Assembly (NCBI GenBank): GCA_024401515.1
Contig: JAKSKY010000019.1
Coordinates: 1 to 33,749 of the forward strand
From: Paludibacteraceae bacterium
GTDB taxonomy: Bacteria > Bacteroidota > Bacteroidia > Bacteroidales > Paludibacteraceae
DNA length: 33,749 nt
Direction: 5' to 3'
Each line of letters begins with the position of its first letter. Position 1 is the first letter of the stretch. Shown here in pieces: positions 9,630 through 17,796 of this stretch. Position numbers and translations under genes: made by a program. Under the pieces are notes generated by a model that saw only the letters and a list, made by a program, of their open reading frames with translations, ran no database searches and was not told where the DNA came from.

Positions 9630-10430
9630 TCACCGTTCCCATTCAGATAAATCTGCCTTTTTTTCAATCTTATCTTCCAGTTCCTTCGGTAACCAGCTGA
9701 AGAAATCGAAATGGGTAATCTTTTCAATGGTGTCCACACTGCATACTGCTTTGTGGAGAGGTTGGTTCTCATTGTTGTTTTCGTAAATGAATCCAATCGC
9801 TTTTTCCTTCCCTTTACGGGTGGATAAAATCACTTTAAAGAAGGCGTCGGGTACCGCTACTTTGTGTGTCTTGCCGATTGTCCGTGGTGTTTGGTTTCGG
9901 AAAATAGGACCACATACGATATGGATTCCATTCTCTCGGATCGCCCATTTCTCTCGGCATAGATTCTCCAAAGTACTCCAATCTCCCGCATTTAGTTTAG
10001 CGCTTTGCGGGCACATGTTGGTCATATAAAAACACTCGATGGCTGCTGTCGTGTCGAAACGCATGTCGGCGAATGGCGCCATGTGACCTCTGCTTAGTTT
10101 GATGTCTGTCTGGGCCAACTCTCCCGAATAATCGTTGTTGGAGACTCTGTGTTTTGATTCCGCTTTGGGGTCTTCGGCGAAACGGTTGTCCCTTTTTACT
10201 CGTTTGGTTGTGGCCTCCTCTTTAGTCAATTCCCATGATACCCAGTTGGGGCATAGTGTCTTTTTGTTGAAGGATAGGGAGTAATGGTTGTGGTCGATGA
10301 CGACACTGTTTTTTTTGCTTTGTTGGACCATTAAATCCTTGGGAGTCTCCGCATTGCCTTTTAGTGTGAGGCAAGAAGAGAGTAGGAGACTGAGTCCTAT
10401 CGCGATGATATAACTGAATCGATTGCTCAT
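9630..10430 (-). CDS. DNA/RNA non-specific endonuclease, lipoprotein
   Basis: A 266-residue member of the beta-beta-alpha-metal nuclease family (NucA/Serratia type), which cuts DNA and RNA without strong sequence preference. The signature KLSRGHMAP contains the presumed catalytic His116; the more usual form is DRGHMAP, so the first Asp is replaced by Ser. The metal-binding Asn is expected at N138 in TNMCPQ, followed by LN at 146-147. A signal peptide ends in LLLSSC, a good lipobox with Cys20, placing the enzyme on an envelope membrane facing out of the cytoplasm. A nutritional or DNA-scavenging role is inferred. I chose the ATG at 10430; an in-frame TTG two codons upstream is less likely. It converges on the ABC-F gene. 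Confidence 0.9.
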   Translation of the reverse strand: MSNRFSYIIAIGLSLLLSSCLTLKGNAETPKDLMVQQSKKNSVVIDHNHYSLSFNKKTLCPNWVSWELTKEEATTKRVKRDNRFAEDPKAESKHRVSNNDYSGELAQTDIKLSRGHMAPFADMRFDTTAAIECFYMTNMCPQSAKLNAGDWSTLENLCREKWAIRENGIHIVCGPIFRNQTPRTIGKTHKVAVPDAFFKVILSTRKGKEKAIGFIYENNNENQPLHKAVCSVDTIEKITHFDFFSWLPKELEDKIEKKADLSEWER

Positions 10431-10442
10431 AGGCAAATAAAA

Positions 10443-10476
10443 GAAAGGCGCATTGTTAGAGAAGCAATGCGCCTTT
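10443..10476 (-). terminator. Intrinsic terminator of the OmpP1/FadL-like gene
   Basis: AAAGGCGCATTG at 10444-10455 pairs perfectly with CAATGCGCCTTT at 10465-10476 (12 bp, 9-base loop). Read on the minus strand it is followed by CTTTTATTT. It lies between the outer-membrane protein gene and the endonuclease gene, so the latter probably has its own promoter or depends on read-through. Confidence 0.85.
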
Positions 10477-10495
10477 GTGTTAGATTAAATGTTTA

Positions 10496-11926
10496 TTAGA
10501 ATCTCCAACCGATGGTTGCGATGATGTTGCGGGTCTTTAGATTTTCCTCCAAGGCTGTATCTCCATCGTTAAGAGGAAGGAAGTCGTAGAGGTAGTTGTG
10601 GGTGTTCCTGAATGCGTAAGCCAAGTCGCAGAAGAAGTGCTCACCTTTGTAACCTGCACCACCTGTTACATAGATGCTTTGTTGAGGGATGGTCAAAGGA
10701 CGGAAGTTAAGGAGTCCCCAAGCCTCGTCAGCTGTGTAGTTGGTGATTGGCTTTGATGCGTATGCGAAACCTGCGCGAAGGAAGAAACCGTCTGCCACTT
10801 GTACCTCAGTACCCAATTTGATGGTGTGGGTCTTGCACATTCTCTCTTCTGCTACATCTGTTTCGCTGTCGAAGTTCATGTCGTCAATCTTCAAACGAGT
10901 CTTTTGGAAGTTCTCGTATTGGTAATCCAAGTCGATTAAGGCGCGCTTGCCAATGACAAAGCCCAAACCTGCCTTGAATTTAAGAGGGGTTCTCAAATCG
11001 TAGATGGCAGGAACGCCGTCGTAATCCTCTTTCATCTCTTTGCCATCGAAACCAATTGTCACGTTGTTGTACTCGTTGATGTTGTAGTGGGTTGGGGTCT
11101 CGATGGAAGCACCGATTCTAAGAACATCTACTGGACGAACAATCGCACCGACTCTGAAGTTTACGCCAGTACCTTCGATTTCTGTCATGTTGTCCAAGTA
11201 CCACTCGTCATCGAAAATGATTCCGTCTGACACAGGTGTGTCGGAGATCTCTGTGTACATGCCGGTTTGCTTGTATCTCAATGTGTTGATACCGAGAGCA
11301 GCACCGATGTATACTCTATTGGAGATGTTCAATCCGTAAGAGATATCCCATTGTCCGATGTGTCCCTTCTCCATGAAAGAGAGTTTTCTGTTTATTGTTT
11401 CGTTACCGAATTGAGACTCGTCATATCCATCCTCGTTGGTGTCGATCAACTTTAGATCATAAGCCATGTCGTTGATCAAGTTGCCTTCGCCTGCCTCCAC
11501 GATATTGTCGGAAAGAGAGCAGTTGACTTGGTCGTTTCTTCTGGTGTAGCGAGAGATGTTGCTCATGCGATGGTAGTTGATGCCCAAAGAGGAGCAGATG
11601 TATCCTCTTGTCTTCTCTTTCTTACCTCCGAAGTTGATGACAAACGCGAAGTTGTCCAACGCACCCTTTACCTCTGAATCGTTGTTGATGTATAGGCTAG
11701 GGGAGAACGAAATCTCGTGGCTTCTGTAAACACCTAGTGCGGCAGGGTTGTCCTTGCAAGCTGAAGCGTTGCCTCCTAGTGCGGTCATCGCACCTGCCAT
11801 ACCTGAATAGCGGGCATTTCCCAATACGGGATCTGTCTGAGTTTCCACTACCGCATCGAACATATTCTGTGCGAATGCCAAGCTGGCCATTGCGGTAAGT
11901 CCTATGGTTGCAATTAATCTTTTCAT
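10496..11926 (-). CDS. OmpP1/FadL-like outer-membrane beta-barrel protein
   Basis: A 476-residue outer-membrane protein of the OMPP1/FadL/TodX family, which moves hydrophobic compounds across the outer membrane. The actual substrate here is unknown. It has a cleavable signal peptide ending SLAFAQ, then the conserved N-terminal segment ARYSGMAGAMTALGGNASAC and NPAALGVY, which in this family forms the hatch and first strand. Alternating amphipathic strands follow, and the chain ends in a C-terminal phenylalanine (IGWRF), the usual signal for the outer-membrane assembly machinery. It lies downstream of the Ser-rich exported protein in the same direction, with a hairpin between them, so expression may be partly uncoupled. 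A terminator follows. Confidence 0.9.
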   Translation of the reverse strand: MKRLIATIGLTAMASLAFAQNMFDAVVETQTDPVLGNARYSGMAGAMTALGGNASACKDNPAALGVYRSHEISFSPSLYINNDSEVKGALDNFAFVINFGGKKEKTRGYICSSLGINYHRMSNISRYTRRNDQVNCSLSDNIVEAGEGNLINDMAYDLKLIDTNEDGYDESQFGNETINRKLSFMEKGHIGQWDISYGLNISNRVYIGAALGINTLRYKQTGMYTEISDTPVSDGIIFDDEWYLDNMTEIEGTGVNFRVGAIVRPVDVLRIGASIETPTHYNINEYNNVTIGFDGKEMKEDYDGVPAIYDLRTPLKFKAGLGFVIGKRALIDLDYQYENFQKTRLKIDDMNFDSETDVAEERMCKTHTIKLGTEVQVADGFFLRAGFAYASKPITNYTADEAWGLLNFRPLTIPQQSIYVTGGAGYKGEHFFCDLAYAFRNTHNYLYDFLPLNDGDTALEENLKTRNIIATIGWRF

Positions 11927-11954
11927 ATGCGTATCGTTTTAATATTAGCTATTG

Positions 11955-12005
11955 GAAAAAATTGAAAGGGGATCCTTCCTGGATATCCATTCCGGAATCC
12001 CCTTT
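11955..12005 (-). terminator. Terminator or attenuator between the Ser-rich protein gene and the FadL-like gene
   Basis: On the minus strand AAAGGGGAT pairs with ATCCCCTTT (plus positions 11997-12005 and 11965-11973), followed by CAATTTTTT. The 9-bp G/C-rich stem with a T run looks like a rho-independent terminator. Only about 30 bases separate it from the next ATG (11926). I see no clear promoter there, so it may act as a partial terminator setting the ratio of the two genes. Confidence 0.7.
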
Positions 12006-12009
12006 GTTT

Positions 12010-13203
12010 TTATCTGCGTCCACTGCTTGAACGGGATGAACTGCTAGAGCTACGGGAAGAGCTTCCAGAAGAGTAGCTTGATCTTGAGCTGGAAGAACTT
12101 GAGCTAGAGCTAGAACCTGATGAACGGTAAGAGCTGCCTCCGCTGTATGAACCACTACTTCTGCTTGAGCTAGATGAGCTGGAAGAAGAACTTCTGTAGC
12201 TGGATGAAGAAGAGCTGCTTCTGTAAGCTGGGGAAGAGCTTCTGCTTGTGCTAGAAGAGCTGCTTCTGTAAGATGGAGAAGTAGAACTGCTTCTTGTTGT
12301 GCTGGAAGAACTGCTTCTGTATGCTGGGGAAGAGCTTCTGCTCACTGAGCTAGAACTTCTTTGTCCGGAAGAAGTGACCACTCTTGAACTACCAGAACCG
12401 TTTCCGCTGCGGACAGCAGGACTGCTGCTAGTTGTGCGGGTTTGGTTTCTCACAATACGAGTTCCGCTGTTTCTAACCTCGTTGCCTGTCATGATATGAC
12501 GTGGAGTAGAGAGGTGTCTGCGGTTGTCGAAGTGGTGTACTGGATGGTATGAATGAGCGTGGTGGTAATGGTGATGGTTGTGCGCATAGTAAGGGTGACA
12601 ACCCCATCCGTAGTATAGCCCATAATATCCATGGTTCCAGTAATAGTCGCTGTATGGCCAGTGGTAAAAACGATGTGAGTAGTAAGGGTAGTATGTGTGG
12701 TAGTAGCTCCAACCCCATGGATCGTAATCGAATGATGAACCAATGAGGTAAATGTTGGTGCTGCTTGGTGTGGACACTGACTCTACTGCTGCATCGTCGC
12801 TTTCGTACATCGGGATACCAGCGTCGTGGAAACGGTTCAATCTGTCGGTGTAGGTGTAGTCGTCGCCTCTCTCAACGAGAATGGTGTCTGTGTAGAAATC
12901 GTTACCTACGATAGTTGGATCCTCCACGTATATGGTGTCATTGCTGACACGTACCTCTTGTTGTTGTTTGCTCTTGATGACCATCGCTTGATAGGATTTC
13001 TCCTTCTCAGCCTTCATCTTAGCTTCCTTCTCAGCCTTAGCTTTGGCGCGTGCCTCAGCTCTGGCGTTAGCGCGGTTAACTGCCTCTTCCGCATCCTTCT
13101 TCGCGTCAGCAGTAGAATAGTAGATGTCATCTGTCACCGCAGATGCGCTGATTGGTAGGACTGTTAAGCCGAGCGTGTATAAAAAGAATTTTAGAATTTT
13201 CAT
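12010..13203 (-). CDS. Exported low-complexity protein: charged helix, His/Tyr/Trp-rich middle, Ser/Arg-rich tail
   Basis: I do not recognise a functional family for this 397-residue protein. Visible parts are: a signal peptide (1-22, ending ISASA); an Ala/Lys/Glu helix, probably a coiled coil (about 33-80); a segment with short beta-like stretches (85-155); a region extremely rich in Tyr, His and Trp (about 158-226, with runs such as HNHHHYHHAH); and a tail of about 140 residues made almost only of Ser with regularly spaced Arg and Tyr (units like AYRSSSSS). The tail looks intrinsically disordered and may bind polysaccharide or metal, but that is only suggested by composition. It has a consensus-like promoter, a strong Shine-Dalgarno sequence and its own terminator, all suggesting high expression. 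Short open frames opposite it are composition artefacts. Confidence 0.8.
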   Translation of the reverse strand: MKILKFFLYTLGLTVLPISASAVTDDIYYSTADAKKDAEEAVNRANARAEARAKAKAEKEAKMKAEKEKSYQAMVIKSKQQQEVRVSNDTIYVEDPTIVGNDFYTDTILVERGDDYTYTDRLNRFHDAGIPMYESDDAAVESVSTPSSTNIYLIGSSFDYDPWGWSYYHTYYPYYSHRFYHWPYSDYYWNHGYYGLYYGWGCHPYYAHNHHHYHHAHSYHPVHHFDNRRHLSTPRHIMTGNEVRNSGTRIVRNQTRTTSSSPAVRSGNGSGSSRVVTSSGQRSSSSVSRSSSPAYRSSSSSTTRSSSTSPSYRSSSSSTSRSSSPAYRSSSSSSSYRSSSSSSSSSSRSSGSYSGGSSYRSSGSSSSSSSSSSRSSYSSGSSSRSSSSSSRSSSGRR

Positions 13204-13210
13204 GGCATTA

Positions 13211-13217
13211 CCCTCCT
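13211..13217 (-). promoter_or_regulatory. Strong Shine-Dalgarno site AGGAGGG of the Ser-rich protein gene
   Basis: The minus strand reads AGGAGGG, complementary to the 16S 3' end, seven bases before the ATG at 13203. Genes around it lack such a site, as is usual in Bacteroidetes, so this stands out and supports the start codon. Confidence 0.75.
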
Positions 13218-13250
13218 ATAATTAAATTCAAAAACGTAATTTTGTGTCTA

Positions 13251-13282
13251 CAAAGATATACAAATTTTATCTCTTACTGAAA
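13251..13282 (-). promoter_or_regulatory. Promoter of the Ser-rich protein gene (TTTC-N20-TATCTTTG)
   Basis: On the minus strand a -7 box TATCTTTG (plus 13251-13258) stands 20 bases from TTTC (plus 13279-13282), a one-base variant of the -33 box TTTG. Spacing and -7 box both fit the Bacteroidetes consensus. The leader would be about 43 bases. Confidence 0.65.
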
Positions 13283-13300
13283 TCGTTCTTTGGTTTCAGT
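13276..13300. repeat. Inverted repeat overlapping the -33 region, possible operator
   Basis: ACTGAAA at 13276-13282 and TTTCAGT at 13294-13300 are perfect 7-base inverted copies separated by 11 bases. The first arm covers the -33 element of the minus-strand promoter. The centre-to-centre spacing of about 18 bases could suit a dimeric regulator; no regulator gene is adjacent. Confidence 0.4.
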
Positions 13301-13386
13301 GATACGAAGATAGAATAAAGTTTGTAGGGGTAAAAATCTTATGGACAATTTCCCCATTATTATCGACGAATTAAAGATTGTGACCG

Positions 13387-14229
13387 ATGAAATACATAGA
13401 GGTTAAATTCAGTTTTTCTTCCCAAGAGGAGTATGTGAAGGATTTGTTATCCAGTGAATTAGGTGAAATAGGCTTTGAAAGTTTCTCTCCAGAGGAGGAG
13501 GTTTTGGTGGCTTATGTGCAGACGCCTGTGTTCGACGAATCGGCATTGAAAACATTGCTTTCGGAATTCCAATTTGACCCTAATATCCGCTATGAGGCGA
13601 AAGAGGCTGAGGATAAGGATTGGAACGAGGAGTGGGAGAAGAATTACTTTGAGCCTATCGTGATTGGCGAGGAGTGTGTGGTCCATGGATCCTTCCATAA
13701 AAATATCCCAACAGCCAAGTATGACATCGTCATAAATCCTAAGATGGCTTTTGGTACCGGATACCATGCGACGACAACATTGATGATGAAGGCGTTGCTT
13801 CGTCTTGATTTGGCGGGAAAGAGTCTTTTGGACATGGGGTGCGGAACAGCCATATTGGCGATCTTGGCCAAGAAAAAGGGTACGGGCCGTACGGTGGGTA
13901 TCGATATTGACGAGTGGGCTTATGAAAATGCCAAGGAGAATATCGTCGTTAACAATACGCCTGATATTGAAATCCGCCTTGGTGGAGCTGATGCTTTGAA
14001 AGAGGAGAATTTTGACATTATCATGGCGAATATCAACCGTAATATCTTATTGCAGGATATACAACACTATGTGAAACGTCTCCACAAAGGTTCGCTTCTC
14101 TTCATGAGTGGATTCTACGAAACGGACATTCCTGTGATAGAGGAGGAGACGAAGAAATATGGTTTGGACAAAATCTCGTATGAGAAACAGGGCGATTGGG
14201 TGGCTGTTCAATTTGAGAAGTCCGAATGA
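13387..14229 (+). CDS. prmA: Ribosomal protein L11 methyltransferase
   Basis: SAM-dependent methyltransferase that methylates ribosomal protein L11 on several amino groups. It has 280 residues, close to the usual family length. The N-terminal part (about 1-100) is the L11-binding ferredoxin-like domain. The C-terminal Rossmann fold has the SAM-binding motif LLDMGCGTAILAILAKKKG with D149, preceded by KMAFGTGYHATT and followed by MANINRNIL, the PrmA version of the catalytic N-x-x motif. It reads divergently from the Ser-rich protein gene across about 180 bases and is followed 44 bases later by the helicase gene. No clear promoter was found for it. Confidence 0.95.
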   Translation: MKYIEVKFSFSSQEEYVKDLLSSELGEIGFESFSPEEEVLVAYVQTPVFDESALKTLLSEFQFDPNIRYEAKEAEDKDWNEEWEKNYFEPIVIGEECVVHGSFHKNIPTAKYDIVINPKMAFGTGYHATTTLMMKALLRLDLAGKSLLDMGCGTAILAILAKKKGTGRTVGIDIDEWAYENAKENIVVNNTPDIEIRLGGADALKEENFDIIMANINRNILLQDIQHYVKRLHKGSLLFMSGFYETDIPVIEEETKKYGLDKISYEKQGDWVAVQFEKSE

Positions 14230-14273
14230 TGGATCCGATATGTTTTGATTAATATGATAAAAAACCTACTGTT

Positions 14274-16745
14274 ATGATGCAAACTAATCCACAATTGGAA
14301 TTGGCTCACCGTATTATCAGTGAGACCGCTTCCAATCTTTTCCTGACCGGTAAGGCGGGTACGGGAAAGACTACATTTTTGAAAAATCTGAAAGAACATT
14401 CTCCCAAGCGAATGGTCGTGGTGGCTCCTACGGGTGTGGCGGCCATCAATGCGGGAGGCGTGACACTCCACTCCTTTTTCCAGATTCCCTTTGGCCCCTA
14501 TTTGCCGGGTCGGAAGGATTTGGCGAAAGAGGTGAGCCGTATGCGTAGGGAGAAGATTAATATTATCCGCACCTTAGATCTTTTGGTGATTGACGAGATC
14601 AGTATGGTGCGGGCTGACTTGTTGGATTGCATCGATGATGTGTTGAGACGAGTGCGTCGTTCCAATATGCCTTTTGGCGGGGTCCAACTTTTGATGATAG
14701 GGGATACCCAACAGTTGACGCCTGTGGTGAAGGAGGATGAGTGGGAGATGTTGCAGGAAGTTTATGACACACCCTATTTTTTTAGCAGTCAAGCGCTTCT
14801 CAAGACCCGATTTACCTGTGTGGAACTGAAACATATATTCCGACAAGATGATGAGGCGTTTATCGAGTTGTTGAATAAAATCCGAGATAATAAAGTGGAC
14901 GCCAGTACCTTGGCGGAGCTCAATAAACGTTGCATGCCCCATTTCAACCCATCGGATAGTGAGGGGTATATTCGTTTGACTACCCACAATTCGGTGGCGC
15001 AGAATATGAACGAGGCGAAACTCTCCGCATTGAAGGGGAAGTCCTATACTTTTGACGCGAAGATAGAGGGTAATTTCCCCGAATACGCCTATCCGACCGA
15101 GGAACATTTGGTCTTGAAGAAGGATGCGCAGGTGATGTTCATCAAGAACGATTCCTCTCCCGAAAAACGTTATTTCAACGGTAAGATTGGGGTGGTGAAG
15201 AGCGTGGATGAGGATGAAATCGTGGTGGAGGACCGTAAGACAGGCGCGACGATTACCGTGGGACGGGAGATTTGGGAGAATATGCGTTACGAACTCAACA
15301 AGGAGACGCAGGAGATCGAAGAGGTGGTGGATGGTATATTTGAGCAATATCCATTGAAGACCGCATGGGCTATTACGATCCATAAGAGTCAAGGCCTCAC
15401 CTTTGAACGGGCCATCATAGATGCCGGTTCCTCTTTCTCCCACGGACAGGTTTACGTGGCTTTGAGCCGATGCAAAAGGTTGGATGGTATGGTGCTAAGT
15501 TCACCGATCACCCTCTCCTCCATCCGCCATGATTCACGGGTGGATTATTTCAACAGGGAGATGACATCGCGGGAGCCTAGCGAGGCGGATATGGAGCAGT
15601 TGCATCGTGAATATTATATGCAGTTGGCCCAGGAGCAATTCTCCTTCCATGCGTTGATGCGGCCACTTTTCTCCATGCAACGTCTGATGGTGGAATCTTT
15701 TGCCAAGTTGTATCCGACTACTTTGGCTTTGATCGACAACGCCCTTCCTGCATTGAAAGAGGAGGTGGATGAAGTGGCGATACGTTTCGTCCAACAGGTG
15801 AATTCCTTGGCTAGTGAATGTGAAAATGTGGACGAGGACGATAAATTGAGGGAACGGACGCAAAAAGCGGCCCGATATTTTTCCGAAAAATGTGAATCTG
15901 TTGTACCTTCGTTGCTCGAAGCGTTGGTTCCTATTCATACTGACAACAAGGAGTTGGCGAAACATTTCAACGATTTGCTGAATGCGATTCAAAGCGCGTA
16001 CGATGAGAAGATGGCCACCTTGGCGATTTGTGACAATGGATTTGATTCTGCCCGTTTCTTGAATAGAAGGAATGACGTGATACTATCCGCTAAGGCGCCT
16101 TCAAAACCGAAAATGGCCAATGTGGAGGCTGCCTCCAAAGATATCCTTTATCCTGAACTCTACGAGCAATTACGCTTGTGGCGGAAGGAGGAGGCGGAAG
16201 CGCAGAAGGTGGCCGCTTATGTCGTGTTGAGTCAAGCGGCCCTTGTCAATGTGACCAATACGTTGCCCAAGAATGAACAGGAACTTATGCGCGTGAAGGG
16301 AATCGGAAAGGTAACTGTCGAAAAGTATGGCGCCGAGATACTCTCCATTGTGGAGGATTGCGTGGTGCAATATGAATATAGACGTGAACATTCCCTCTTT
16401 GATGAGGCTGAACCACGAAGAAGAAAGCGGGAAGCGGCCAAGGAGCCGAAAACGCCTTCGTATAATGAGACGTTGAAGCTTTTCTTGGAAGGGAAAAGCG
16501 TGGAGGAGATTTCCCAAGAGAGAGGATTGGCTACTAGTACAGTTGACAGCCATCTCTTCCAATGTGTCCAGCATGGATTGTTGCCCGCTGAGAAACTTTG
16601 TCCGAAGGCTCGGTTGAAGCAAGTATGCGCTTTTGTGAAGAAAAATTCGGAGTTGAAGTTGGGTGATTTACGTAAATTATGTGAAGATAAATATAGCTAT
16701 GCGGAGTTACGCCTAGCTCAATATGTTAATAATGATAATGATTGA
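14274..16745 (+). CDS. Pif1/RecD-like helicase with RecQ-like HRDC and HTH C-terminus
   Basis: Superfamily 1B DNA helicase of 823 residues. Walker A GKAGTGKTT at 26-34 is followed by VVVAPTGVAAINAGG, the Pif1-type motif Ia, and by Walker B IDEIS with D107 and E108. The C-terminal helicase motif TAWAITIHKSQGLTFERA is a UvrD_C_2-type motif VI region. After a variable stretch (about 440-620) come an HRDC-like domain (about 629-700, with LMRVKGIGKVTVEKYG) and a helix-turn-helix (about 729-790), an arrangement known from the ends of RecQ helicases. A role in replication-fork or recombination repair is inferred. Its start lies 44 bases after prmA; ATG 14277 is an equally possible start. Its stop is one base before the chosen start of the next gene. 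Confidence 0.9.
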   Translation: MMQTNPQLELAHRIISETASNLFLTGKAGTGKTTFLKNLKEHSPKRMVVVAPTGVAAINAGGVTLHSFFQIPFGPYLPGRKDLAKEVSRMRREKINIIRTLDLLVIDEISMVRADLLDCIDDVLRRVRRSNMPFGGVQLLMIGDTQQLTPVVKEDEWEMLQEVYDTPYFFSSQALLKTRFTCVELKHIFRQDDEAFIELLNKIRDNKVDASTLAELNKRCMPHFNPSDSEGYIRLTTHNSVAQNMNEAKLSALKGKSYTFDAKIEGNFPEYAYPTEEHLVLKKDAQVMFIKNDSSPEKRYFNGKIGVVKSVDEDEIVVEDRKTGATITVGREIWENMRYELNKETQEIEEVVDGIFEQYPLKTAWAITIHKSQGLTFERAIIDAGSSFSHGQVYVALSRCKRLDGMVLSSPITLSSIRHDSRVDYFNREMTSREPSEADMEQLHREYYMQLAQEQFSFHALMRPLFSMQRLMVESFAKLYPTTLALIDNALPALKEEVDEVAIRFVQQVNSLASECENVDEDDKLRERTQKAARYFSEKCESVVPSLLEALVPIHTDNKELAKHFNDLLNAIQSAYDEKMATLAICDNGFDSARFLNRRNDVILSAKAPSKPKMANVEAASKDILYPELYEQLRLWRKEEAEAQKVAAYVVLSQAALVNVTNTLPKNEQELMRVKGIGKVTVEKYGAEILSIVEDCVVQYEYRREHSLFDEAEPRRRKREAAKEPKTPSYNETLKLFLEGKSVEEISQERGLATSTVDSHLFQCVQHGLLPAEKLCPKARLKQVCAFVKKNSELKLGDLRKLCEDKYSYAELRLAQYVNNDND

Positions 16746-16746
16746 T

Positions 16747-17784
16747 ATGAGAAGATTGTTTTGGGCTTTGGCCCCCTCATTGATGTTGTGCGCCTCTTGT
16801 AAGAAGGTGTACGAGGAGAATTATTACTACACGACGGACGAGAATGTCTACAACTACGAGTATTATCAGACGGTTCTTTTGAACCAGGAGGAGATTACGC
16901 AGGATATTCGTCCCGATTATTTGAAAAAGGGTGACACGGTGGCTGTTTTCGCGGCCTCTAACGCAGTGAGCAAAAGTGAGTTGGCCAATGGTATCCAAAC
17001 GTTGAAGAATTGGGGATTGGCAGTTGTTGAGGCTGAAAACCTCTATGAACAGGATGGCCGTTATGCGGGAACGCAATCACAACGGATCATCGGTTTGCAA
17101 AAGCTGTTGGATAATCCTAACATCAAGGCGCTTTTCGCCGCGAGAGGCGGATATGGTGCCGCACAGGTGATCTCCTTCCTCGATTTCGAGAAATTCCAGC
17201 AGAATCCTAAATGGGTAATTGGTTACAGTGATGTGACTGCCTTGCATGTCGCCTTGAACAATATGGGTGTCGAGAGCGTTCATGGACCGATGGTCAACAA
17301 CATGACCCATACGGAGAGTGTGGAGAGTCTACGTAAAATGTTGTTCGGTGAACCCGTATCCTATTCCATCGCTAAGAACGAGAACTGCCGAATGGGTACG
17401 GCCGAGGGACGTCTGGTGGGCGGTAATCTCTCTTTGATTTACAGTTTGGGTGGCACTTTGTTCGATTTGAACGTGAAGAACGCGATTCTTTTGATTGAGG
17501 ATACAGGAGAGAGCAATTATCACTTGGACCGTATGTTGACCAATTTGAAATTAAGTGGAAAACTCGATTGTATCAAGGGATTGGTAGTAGGCGAGTTCAT
17601 CAAGATGTCGCAAGGATCCGATGCGCCTGTCAATGAGATCATCTTGGATAAGGTGAGGGATTTGGGTATCCCTGTCATGTATGGCTTGAATGTTGGCCAT
17701 GACGTGACCAACTATGCGGTGAACTTTGGTAGAACGGTGAAGTTGGATGTCAATAATACCACTGCGACCCTTACGTTTGAATGA
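16747..17784 (+). CDS. S66 family LD-carboxypeptidase, lipoprotein
   Basis: A 345-residue serine peptidase of family S66 (LdcA/MccF). LdcA trims the terminal D-Ala from tetrapeptide muropeptides during wall recycling. The presumed Ser-Glu-His triad is S161 in GYSDVTAL, E251 in LIEDTGE and H318 in NVGHD. FAARGGYGA near 122 is the conserved N-terminal motif. The N-terminus MRRLFWALAPSLMLCASC is a lipoprotein-type signal, and a Tyr/Asn-rich stretch follows. LdcA of E. coli is cytoplasmic, so an exported lipoprotein form is noteworthy and may act on periplasmic muropeptides. The ATG at 16747 is chosen because it begins the signal peptide; in-frame ATGs upstream lie inside the helicase gene. Confidence 0.9.
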   Translation: MRRLFWALAPSLMLCASCKKVYEENYYYTTDENVYNYEYYQTVLLNQEEITQDIRPDYLKKGDTVAVFAASNAVSKSELANGIQTLKNWGLAVVEAENLYEQDGRYAGTQSQRIIGLQKLLDNPNIKALFAARGGYGAAQVISFLDFEKFQQNPKWVIGYSDVTALHVALNNMGVESVHGPMVNNMTHTESVESLRKMLFGEPVSYSIAKNENCRMGTAEGRLVGGNLSLIYSLGGTLFDLNVKNAILLIEDTGESNYHLDRMLTNLKLSGKLDCIKGLVVGEFIKMSQGSDAPVNEIILDKVRDLGIPVMYGLNVGHDVTNYAVNFGRTVKLDVNNTTATLTFE

Positions 17785-17796
17785 TAATAAGGTTTT

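Noticed and set aside
12060-12420. Repeat-rich DNA that might be a CRISPR array or tandem repeat element
   Set aside because: The short repeats are Ser-codon-rich coding units of uneven length without constant spacers.
12299-12746. Several frames overlapping the Ser/His-rich gene on both strands, some with Leu/Glu-rich or Thr/His-rich products
   Set aside because: Repetitive DNA of the real gene gives long open frames in other frames; none has a signal peptide, start site or independent promoter.
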